Source: an uncultured Butyricicoccus sp. (GTDB lineage: Bacteria; Bacillota; Clostridia; Oscillospirales; Butyricicoccaceae). From it: a stretch of DNA of 6,818 bases. The stretch spans positions 1-6,818 of the forward strand of contig USLE01000069.1 in assembly GCA_900555465.1 (NCBI GenBank). Reading direction: 5' to 3'. Position 1 is the stretch's first letter; each line of letters opens with the position of its first letter. The notes beneath the pieces were generated by a model, which did no database searches, had not been told where the DNA came from, and worked only from the letters and a program-made list of their open reading frames with translations. This document shows, piece after piece, positions 1 through 4,350 of the stretch. A program made the position numbers and the translations under genes.

Positions 1-131
1 CGGTAGAGGATCTGATCAACACCTCTGAGGAGGATATGATGAAGGTCCGCAACCTGGGCCGCAAGTCCCTCGAGGAAGTTATCGGCAAGCTGGAGGCTAT
101 GGGCCTGTCGCTTGCCAAGTCTGATGAATAA
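1..131 (+). CDS. rpoA: RNA polymerase alpha subunit, C-terminal end (partial)
   Basis: This is the last 42 codons of the alpha subunit of RNA polymerase, read from base 3 and ending at TAA 129-131; the start lies outside the window. The visible part is the second half of the alpha C-terminal domain, which contacts UP-element DNA and activators. The stretches [18 protein letters not shown] and KLEAMGLSL are the helix-hairpin-helix core typical of Bacillota alpha subunits, followed by a short acidic tail (SDE). Its downstream neighbour rplQ is the usual partner at the end of the alpha operon. Identification is very secure; nothing can be said about the rest of the protein. Confidence 0.96.
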   Translation, partial: VEDLINTSEEDMMKVRNLGRKSLEEVIGKLEAMGLSLAKSDE

Positions 132-197
132 TCAGCGCGTCTACGCCTGATCATTCTGTGAAGGAATACCGCGGCGGCACGAAGGCCGCGCCGCCGC
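131..197 (+). other. Two hairpins in the rpoA-rplQ gap
   Basis: The 94-base gap between rpoA and rplQ holds two inverted repeats. The first pairs 131-140 with 143-151 (one bulged C at 136, only a 2-base loop as drawn). The second is stronger: GCGGCGGC at 171-178 pairs perfectly with GCCGCCGC at 190-197 around an 11-base loop, and is followed by TTTCACTTTATTTT. It looks like a weak terminator, attenuator or RNA-processing stem that could set the ratio of L17 to alpha. There is no continuous T-run right after the stem, so full termination is unlikely, and rplQ has no obvious promoter of its own here. Confidence 0.5.
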
Positions 198-225
198 TTT
201 CACTTTATTTTGGAGGTAAACACGA

Positions 226-570
226 ATGGCTAACAATCGCAAGCTGGGCCGTCCTACCGATCACCGTATGGCCATGCTGCGCGCGATGGTGACCTTCCTG
301 CTGGAGAACGGCCGGATCGAGACCACCCTTGCCCGCGCCAAGGAAGTCGCACCGCTGACTGAGAAGATGATCACCCTTGGCAAGAAGAACACCTTGGCTT
401 CCCGCCGTCAGGCGATGGCTTTCGTCACCAAGGAAGCTGTTGTAGCGAAGCTGTTCTCTGAGATCGCGCCGGAGTATGCAAGCCGTAACGGTGGCTACAC
501 CCGCATCATCAAGACCGGCCCGCGCCGCGGCGACGCTGCCGAAATGGCGATCATCGAGCTGGTTAAGTAA
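226..570 (+). CDS. rplQ: 50S ribosomal protein L17
   Basis: Large-subunit ribosomal protein bL17, 114 residues, close to the family's usual ~115-130. The N-terminal [18 protein letters not shown], the central RIETT and AKE motifs, EKMITLGKK, and the C-terminal [17 protein letters not shown] followed by MAIIELV are family signatures. L17 sits near the peptide exit tunnel of the 50S subunit. The ATG at 226 has a good ribosome binding site (GGAGGT, 212-217) about 8 bases upstream. It is the last gene of the alpha operon, lying 94 bases after rpoA and directly followed by a strong terminator. Compared with Bacillus L17 it lacks a short insertion between the central helix and the LFSEIA segment, which is normal variation in the family. 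Confidence 0.98.
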   Translation: MANNRKLGRPTDHRMAMLRAMVTFLLENGRIETTLARAKEVAPLTEKMITLGKKNTLASRRQAMAFVTKEAVVAKLFSEIAPEYASRNGGYTRIIKTGPRRGDAAEMAIIELVK

Positions 571-603
571 GTTAACGGCTCACCTGTATAGGCAAGATGA
601 CGC

Positions 604-646
604 AAAAAGGTTATCCAGTAGCGTGCTTACTGGATAACCTTTTTTT
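604..646 (+). terminator. Strong intrinsic terminator of the rpoA-rplQ operon
   Basis: A perfect 17-bp stem pairs 604-620 with 628-644 around a 7-base loop (GCGTGCT). The right arm runs into seven T (640-646). The left arm begins with five A, so it could also work on the other strand. It starts 33 bases after the rplQ stop codon and is the obvious end of the ribosomal-protein transcript. Confidence 0.92.
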
Positions 647-657
647 ACGCTTCGCGT

Positions 658-690
658 TCGCTGGCAAGATACAAGGTATCTTACCAGCGA
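658..690. other. Hairpin 2 of the intergenic array
   Basis: Inverted repeat pairing 658-672 with 676-690 with a single C-A mismatch (665/683) and a 3-base loop AAG. No T-run follows, so it is not a classical terminator. It begins 12 bases after the rplQ terminator. Confidence 0.7.
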
Positions 691-693
691 GAG

Positions 694-725
694 GGACGCA
701 CCGCGCGCAAGGCGCGGATGCGTCC
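694..725. other. Hairpin 3 of the intergenic array, very GC-rich
   Basis: GGACGCA (694-700) pairs with TGCGTCC (719-725), continued by CCGCGC (701-706) pairing with GCGCGG (712-717). One A (718) is bulged and the loop is GCAAG. Thirteen base pairs in total make this one of the most stable structures in the window. No T-run follows. Confidence 0.72.
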
Positions 726-727
726 GG

Positions 728-746
728 GGCGCGATATTTGCGCGCC
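728..746. other. Short hairpin 4 of the intergenic array
   Basis: GGCGCG (728-733) pairs with CGCGCC (741-746) around the A/T-rich loop ATATTTG. An overlapping alternative, GCCGC (744-748) with GCGGC (751-755), competes with it. It is short, so support is moderate. Confidence 0.45.
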
Positions 747-775
747 GCAGGCGGCACACAAAATCGCTTTCCTGT

Positions 776-808
776 ATAAAAACGCAGGTGCACGCCCTGC
801 GTTTTTAT
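776..808 (+). terminator. Terminator-like hairpin 5
   Basis: A perfect 13-bp stem pairs 776-788 with 796-808 around a 7-base loop. The right arm ends in GTTTTTAT, so the T-tract lies inside the stem, paired to the A-tract of the left arm, as in many bidirectional terminators. It abuts the next palindrome with no spacer. Confidence 0.65.
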
Positions 809-840
809 GAAAAAGACCGCCTAGGCGGTCTTTTTCTTTT
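809..840 (+). terminator. Perfect palindromic terminator, hairpin 6
   Basis: The 28 bases 809-836 form a perfect palindrome (GAAAAAGACCGC, central CTAG, then its complement), followed by TTTT at 837-840. The GC-rich core plus A- and T-tracts on both sides give a symmetric intrinsic terminator usable in both directions. Confidence 0.75.
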
Positions 841-845
841 GAATG

Positions 846-872
846 GGCCGCGGTGCGGCCTTTTTTTTTTTT
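846..872 (+). terminator. Intrinsic terminator with 12-T tract, hairpin 7
   Basis: GGCCGC (846-851) pairs with GCGGCC (855-860) around the loop GGT, followed immediately by twelve T (861-872). Stem and U-tract are in the ideal arrangement for + strand termination. It is the last structure before the promoter of the next gene and should insulate that gene from upstream transcription. Confidence 0.85.
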
Positions 873-908
873 GGATGCGGCACAAAGGCACAAATGGGGC
901 GAATTGGC

Positions 909-937
909 TTTACTTTGCGGGTGTGCTGTGCTATGCT
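909..937 (+). promoter_or_regulatory. Predicted sigma-A promoter with extended -10
   Basis: TTTACT (909-914) as -35 and TATGCT (932-937) as -10 are separated by 17 bases. TG at 929-930 supplies the extended -10 motif. Transcription would begin near 943-945, leaving a short leader before the ATG at 962, which also supports that start codon. Both hexamers match consensus at four of six positions. Confidence 0.55.
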
Positions 938-961
938 GAGGGCAGAAAGGTGGGGATCGCT

Positions 962-1708
962 ATGTGGGAAAAGATAAAACGATACCGGCCGGTATGGATG
1001 CCGCTGCTGATAGCAGTTATCCTGGCTGAGGTAGTACTGCTCGCGGTCTACCATGTGCCGGGAACAGAAGCTGCGATTAACCGCGCAGCGCTTACCTACG
1101 CGATGAGCAGTACAGACGAATTACCGGCTGACGGTGAGGTTGTGCAGCGTCAGCGCATGGGCAGTAAAATGGTCGTAACTTTCCGGAATACAGTTGTTCC
1201 GGGGGAGTTCGGGGCGGTTTTGTTTGAGCGTGGCTGGAACGGTCTGTGGGCACCGGTTGCAGCAAATGGCGGGACAGGAGCTCCGGTGCAGCGGATTGAC
1301 CTGAACGAAGAATCCGGTGTAACGGCGGTCTATGCAGTTGACTGCCCAGAAGAAGCAACTTTTTGGAATTTTGTGGATATCCCTGCTCCGCTGGGCGGGA
1401 CAATGACCGATACAGCAACAGCGAGAACCATCGAGGGGCCCGCCTTTATCGAGTTTCAGGAGGATTTCCCCAATATGCGAATCGCCCTTTACGACGCACA
1501 TGGAAAGGAATTGCCGTTGGAACTGACAATGTATGACGGCCCGACTGGCGGCTGGGGCAAAGAGACGGTTGAACTCGAATTGCTGAACCAGATCGCCGGC
1601 ACGATCCTGCTGATTGGCATTGCTGTATCTGCGGTGCGGCTGCGCCGACTCCGCAGGCAGGAGGGCGCGGCGCAGCAGGAGGACATGCAGCAAGATAGGC
1701 AGGAGTAG
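962..1708 (+). CDS. Unrecognised protein with two membrane segments (bitopic hairpin, extracytoplasmic domain)
   Basis: I do not recognise this 248-residue protein. A basic N-terminus (KIKRYR) precedes a hydrophobic segment at about residues 12-31 (PLLIAVILAEVVLLAVYHV). A polar, Gly/Trp-containing domain follows at about 33-205, then a second hydrophobic segment at about 207-224 (AGTILLIGIAVS), a basic stop (RLRRLRR) and a Gln/Glu-rich tail. The positive-inside rule suggests both ends are cytoplasmic and the middle domain outside. It has a single Cys (128), so no internal disulfide. I chose ATG 962 because a purine-rich AAAGGTGG (946-953) sits upstream, a promoter lies just before it, and residue 1 starts right before the membrane segment; the frame stays open back to a GTG at 788, but that lies inside a terminator hairpin. 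Codon choice appears less GC-biased than in flanking genes. It probably forms its own transcript between two conserved operons. That it is a gene is likely; its function is unknown. Confidence 0.8.
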   Translation: MWEKIKRYRPVWMPLLIAVILAEVVLLAVYHVPGTEAAINRAALTYAMSSTDELPADGEVVQRQRMGSKMVVTFRNTVVPGEFGAVLFERGWNGLWAPVAANGGTGAPVQRIDLNEESGVTAVYAVDCPEEATFWNFVDIPAPLGGTMTDTATARTIEGPAFIEFQEDFPNMRIALYDAHGKELPLELTMYDGPTGGWGKETVELELLNQIAGTILLIGIAVSAVRLRRLRRQEGAAQQEDMQQDRQE

Positions 1709-1785
1709 TGCAAATCGCAGTAGGAAGGAGTGGCATATATTTGGCTGCACAATATGGAAAGAAACGGAAAGTTTTGCAGAAAATC

Positions 1786-1806
1786 GCTTTTTCTATCCGA
1801 AAAAGC
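1786..1806. repeat. Inverted repeat abutting the rimP promoter
   Basis: GCTTTTTC (1786-1793) and GAAAAAGC (1799-1806) form an 8-bp inverted repeat with a 5-base spacer, ending one base before the -35 hexamer. On the + strand no T-run follows. It could be a regulator site, an A/T-rich UP-like element for RNA polymerase alpha, or a weak minus-strand terminator. Its position at the promoter is the only functional hint. Confidence 0.4.
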
Positions 1807-1807
1807 C

Positions 1808-1836
1808 TTGCATTACCCGGAAAAACGTGATATACT
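1808..1836 (+). promoter_or_regulatory. Predicted sigma-A promoter of the rimP-nusA-infB operon
   Basis: TTGCAT (1808-1813) and TATACT (1831-1836) are separated by 17 bases, with TG at 1828-1829 giving an extended -10. A/T-rich sequence lies just upstream. The start would be near 1841-1843, giving a leader of about 85 bases before rimP. This is the best promoter in the window and matches the expected boundary of the operon. Confidence 0.8.
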
Positions 1837-1859
1837 AACAGCGTTCAGTGAGAAGTAAC

Positions 1860-1889
1860 CGTAAGGAGTGGCGAAAGCCACTCCTTACG
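1860..1889 (+). promoter_or_regulatory. Leader hairpin before rimP, candidate attenuator
   Basis: A perfect 13-bp stem pairs 1860-1872 with 1877-1889, closed by a GAAA (GNRA) tetraloop, in the 5' leader of the operon. It is followed by CTTTGCTTGG, an interrupted, weak U-tract. Such stems with poor U-tracts are the type of terminator that depends on NusA in Bacillota, and nusA is the second gene downstream. The left arm contains TAAGGAG (1862-1868), identical to the core of the rimP ribosome binding site at 1911-1917, so the right arm can also pair with that site. The structure is certain as sequence; its regulatory role is inferred. Confidence 0.6.
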
Positions 1890-1925
1890 CTTTGCTTGGA
1901 GGAATTTTGTTAAGGAGGGACGGCT

Positions 1926-2390
1926 TTGCAGGCAAAGCAGATCGTCGCCCGCGTGGAAGAGCTGGTAAAGCCCCTGTGCGAGCAGGCCGGCGTTTCCCTG
2001 TGGGACGTGGAATTTGAAAAAGAAGGCGGGCAGTATATGCTGACCGTGACCGTCGACAACCCGGAGGGCGTATTCATCGAGCAGTGCGAGCAGGTCTCCC
2101 GTGCGCTCGACCCCATGCTGGATGCAAAGGAGTTCGACGACATGCCCTCCTATACGCTGTGCGTATCCTCAGCGGGGCTGGCGCGCCGGCTCAAGAAGCC
2201 CGAGCATTTTGCGGCCTTCCTCGGCCACACGGTCGAAATCGGCTTCTACAAGCCGGTGAACGGCGCAAAGCAGGCCGAAGGCACGCTCATCGCCTATGAC
2301 AACGGCTGCGTGACGCTGGAGAGCGGCGGGCAGCAGACCATTTATGAACCCAAAGACATTGCCGCGGTACGCCTCGCGGTCGAGATATAA
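1926..2390 (+). CDS. rimP: Ribosome maturation factor RimP
   Basis: RimP is a cytoplasmic factor that helps assemble and mature the 30S subunit. At 154 residues it has the usual family length (~150-155). The N-terminal alpha/beta domain (about 1-80) includes WDVEFEKEGGQYMLTVTVDN and EQCEQVSRALDPMLD; the C-terminal SH3-like domain (about 85-154) includes LKKPEHFAAFLGHTVEI. The family's SSPG-D-R-L motif reads SSAGLARRL here, with Ala for Pro and Ala for Asp. The start is TTG 1926, because AAGGAGGGA (1912-1920) is ideally spaced and no ATG is nearby. It opens the operon and is 12 bases from nusA, a near-universal bacterial pairing. Confidence 0.95.
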   Translation: MQAKQIVARVEELVKPLCEQAGVSLWDVEFEKEGGQYMLTVTVDNPEGVFIEQCEQVSRALDPMLDAKEFDDMPSYTLCVSSAGLARRLKKPEHFAAFLGHTVEIGFYKPVNGAKQAEGTLIAYDNGCVTLESGGQQTIYEPKDIAAVRLAVEI

Positions 2391-2402
2391 GAAGGAGCTG
2401 GA

Positions 2403-3476
2403 TTGGAAAAAATGGTGAACGCAGAATTTTTTGACGCGCTGGAACAGCTGGAACGCGAAAAGGGCATCCCGGTCGATTACATGCTCGACCGCGTGGGCCA
2501 GGCGCTCATTACCGCCTACAAGCGCGACAACGACGGCATGACCGACAACGTGTTCGTCGAGCCGGACCGCGACAAGAAAACCATCCGCATGTATGTGCGC
2601 AAGACCGTCGTCCGCGCGGAGGACCTCTACGAGCCGTATGAGGAGATCACGCTCGAGGAGGCGGCAGAGTATAAGAACAACCCGATGGTCGGCGACATCA
2701 TCGACATTGACATCCCGACCAAGTCGTTCGGCCGCATCGCGGCGCAGACCGCCAAGCAGGTCATCATCCAGGGCATCCGCGAGGCGGAGCGCGGCATGGT
2801 GATCTCTGAGTTTGAGAGCAAGGAGCACGAGATCCTGACCGGCGTGATCGCCCGCATCGACCCGCGCACGGGCAATGCGTATCTGGATGTTGTCTCGGGC
2901 GGCGAGAAGAGCGAGGCTGTGCTGGCGGCTGCCGAGCAGGTACGCGGCGAGCAGCTGACCGAGGGCCAGCGTATCAAGGTCTATCTGATCGAGGTGCGCC
3001 GCGGCACCCGCGGCCCGCAGGTCGTGGTATCGCGCACGCATCCGGGCCTGGTCAAGCGCCTGTTCGAGCTTGAAGTGCCGGAGATCCACTCGGGCGTGGT
3101 CGAGGTCAAGTCGATCGCGCGCGAGGCAGGCAACCGCACCAAGATCGCGGTCACCTCGCACGACGAAAATGTCGATCCGATCGGCGCGTGCGTGGGTACG
3201 CGCGGCGCGCGCGTGGCCAACATCACGGGCGAGCTGAACGGCGAGAAGATCGACATCATCAAGTGGAACGAGGACACCGCGCAGTTCGTCTCCGCGGCGC
3301 TCGCCCCGGCGGACGTCATCTCCGCGACCATGCAGGCAGACAACAAATCCTGCCGCGTGATCGTGCCGGACGACCAGCTCTCGCTCGCCATCGGCAAGGA
3401 GGGCCAGAACGCCCGCCTCGCTGCCAAGCTGACCGGCTGCAAGATCGATATTGCGCCGGAATCCCAGGGCGAATAA
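2403..3476 (+). CDS. nusA: Transcription termination/antitermination factor NusA
   Basis: NusA binds RNA polymerase and nascent RNA and controls pausing, intrinsic termination and antitermination. The 357 residues show the RNA-polymerase-binding N-terminal domain (about 1-130, with EFFDALEQLEREKGIP and PTKSFGRIAAQTAKQVI), an S1 domain (about 140-205), KH1 with GTRG at 265-268, and KH2 with GKEG at 331-334. It stops right after KH2, so it lacks the C-terminal acidic repeats of Escherichia coli NusA, as expected in Bacillota. Start choice: TTG 2403 lies 5 bases after GAAGGAG (2391-2397); ATG 2412, three codons later, gives a more family-like N-terminus but a 14-base spacing. It is cotranscribed with rimP and probably regulates its own operon through the leader hairpin (inference). 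Confidence 0.96.
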   Translation: MEKMVNAEFFDALEQLEREKGIPVDYMLDRVGQALITAYKRDNDGMTDNVFVEPDRDKKTIRMYVRKTVVRAEDLYEPYEEITLEEAAEYKNNPMVGDIIDIDIPTKSFGRIAAQTAKQVIIQGIREAERGMVISEFESKEHEILTGVIARIDPRTGNAYLDVVSGGEKSEAVLAAAEQVRGEQLTEGQRIKVYLIEVRRGTRGPQVVVSRTHPGLVKRLFELEVPEIHSGVVEVKSIAREAGNRTKIAVTSHDENVDPIGACVGTRGARVANITGELNGEKIDIIKWNEDTAQFVSAALAPADVISATMQADNKSCRVIVPDDQLSLAIGKEGQNARLAAKLTGCKIDIAPESQGE

Positions 3477-3493
3477 AAAAGGGGGGCGGCAGT

Positions 3494-3775
3494 ATGGCAC
3501 AGAAAAAGATCCCCATGCGGCAATGCCTCGGCTGCCGCGAAATGTTTCCCAAGCGCGAGCTGATTCGCGTGGTGCGCTCGCCCGAGGGTGAGCTCTCGCT
3601 GGACTTCAAGGGCAAGGCGCCCGGCCGCGGCGCATATTTGTGCGGCAAGCCGGAATGCCTGAAAAAGGCGCGCAAGAGCCGCGCGATCGAGCGCGCGCTT
3701 TCGGTCGCGGTGCCCGAGGAAGTGTACGACCAGCTCGAGCAGCAGATGGAACAGGAGGGTGCGCATGGCGAATGA
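3494..3775 (+). CDS. ylxR: YlxR/RnpM family RNA-binding protein (DUF448)
   Basis: This small protein of 93 residues belongs to the YlxR family, whose Bacillus subtilis member has been linked to RNase P and renamed RnpM. The hallmark IPMRQCLGCREMFPKRELIR lies at residues 6-25 and GRGAYLC at 44-50. Four cysteines (C11, C14, C50, C55) form a CxxC plus CxxxxC pattern that could bind zinc. The frame is open far upstream through nusA, but ATG 3494 begins exactly where family members start, 17 bases after nusA. Its ribosome binding site is unusual: a run of six A followed by six G (3475-3486) instead of AGGAGG. The 3' end overlaps the start of ylxQ by 11 bases, suggesting translational coupling. Confidence 0.92.
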   Translation: MAQKKIPMRQCLGCREMFPKRELIRVVRSPEGELSLDFKGKAPGRGAYLCGKPECLKKARKSRAIERALSVAVPEEVYDQLEQQMEQEGAHGE

Positions 3776-4289
3776 CCCCTTCCTCGGTATGCTGGGCCTG
3801 ACGCGGCGCGCGGGCAAGCTCGCGTTCGGCGACGAGCTGGTGCGCGAGATGTGCATGGATAAAAAGGCGCGCGCGGTGTTCGTTGCAGCGGACGCGGGCG
3901 CGAGCACGGCGAAAAAGGCCGCGTTTTACGCGGAAAGCGCGAACGCGCCCTGCATCACTCTGCCGCACGGCAAGGAGGACCTGGGCGCGGCGATCGGCAA
4001 AAACGGCTGCGCAGTGTGCGCGGTCAGCGACATCGGCCTTGCGGCCGCGGCCATGCAAAAGCTCGCGTCGATGCACAGCGCATACGCCGAGGCGGCCGCG
4101 CAGCTTGCCGAGAAGAACGCACGCATCCAGTCCCGCAAGGGCAAAAAGAAGCCCAAGGAGAGACCTGCGCAGGCAGCACCGGCTGCAAAAGCAGCAAACC
4201 CTGCCAAAGCACGGCGCAGACCCAAAGAAAACCCGCGCGCAAAGCGCGCCTTAGATAGGAAATCCCCGCGCAGCGAAGCCAAGCGGTGA
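3765..4289 (+). CDS. ylxQ: YlxQ, L7Ae/L30e-type RNA-binding protein with long basic tail
   Basis: Member of the L7Ae/L30e/Gadd45 fold, whose relatives bind kink-turn RNA; the cytoplasmic role of YlxQ is not well defined. The first ~105 residues fit the family: FLGMLGLTRRAGKLAFGDE near the N-terminus, ARAVFVAADAGASTAKK in the middle, then LGAAIGKNGCAVCAVSD. At 174 residues it is much longer than the usual ~100, because residues ~118-174 are a Lys/Arg/Ala/Pro-rich tail, probably disordered. ATG 3765 is chosen because AGGAGGG (3753-3759) is correctly spaced; a GTG at 3759 in the same frame overlaps that site. The start overlaps ylxR by 11 bases in another frame. Family assignment is firm; function is less so. 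Confidence 0.88.
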   Translation: MANDPFLGMLGLTRRAGKLAFGDELVREMCMDKKARAVFVAADAGASTAKKAAFYAESANAPCITLPHGKEDLGAAIGKNGCAVCAVSDIGLAAAAMQKLASMHSAYAEAAAQLAEKNARIQSRKGKKKPKERPAQAAPAAKAANPAKARRRPKENPRAKRALDRKSPRSEAKR

Positions 4290-4301
4290 TTTTCACCCGA
4301 C

Positions 4302-4327
4302 TCGATTGAAAGCACGCTTTTGATCGA
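4302..4327 (+). other. Hairpin between ylxQ and infB
   Basis: Bases 4302-4313 can pair with 4316-4327 (12 positions, two of them G-U, minimal loop; about 11 pairs with a realistic 4-base loop). It lies directly upstream of the infB ribosome binding site (AAGGAGG, 4336-4342) in the only gap over 20 bases inside the operon. It may be an RNA-processing or stabilising stem; no promoter is visible here. Confidence 0.35.
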
Positions 4328-4350
4328 AATTCTGAAAGGAGGAGTTGCCG

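Noticed and set aside
597..779. Small open frames over the hairpin array on both strands
   Set aside because: They consist of translated inverted repeats, lack ribosome binding sites, and cross strong terminators.
604..872. CRISPR array or tandem repeat
   Set aside because: The hairpins differ from one another in sequence and size; there is no repeated unit with regular spacers.
788..961. N-terminal extension of the membrane protein from GTG 788
   Set aside because: It would start inside a terminator stem and cross two further terminators and the predicted promoter. The encoded residues are simply translated hairpins, and ATG 962 has a ribosome binding site and promoter of its own.
1754..1858. 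34-codon frame from ATG 1754
   Set aside because: No ribosome binding site at a usable distance from the ATG, it spans the rimP promoter, and nothing suggests conservation.
1841..1925. Known metabolite riboswitch or T-box in the rimP leader
   Set aside because: The leader is only about 85 bases with one simple hairpin; no T-box motif or multi-helix junction is visible.
3188..3493. Upstream extension of the ylxR frame into nusA
   Set aside because: The extension overlaps the NusA KH domains in another frame and is Arg-rich shadow sequence. The conserved YlxR protein begins at ATG 3494.
2169..3500. Open frame of 443 codons on the minus strand across nusA
   Set aside because: Same cause: a mirror of nusA codon bias, with repetitive Leu/Arg/Asp/Ala composition and no ribosome binding site or family match.
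4235..4249. GCGCGC-AAA-GCGCGC hairpin near the end of ylxQ as a terminator
   Set aside because: It lies within the coding sequence, has no T-run after it, and is expected by chance in GC-rich basic-tail codons.
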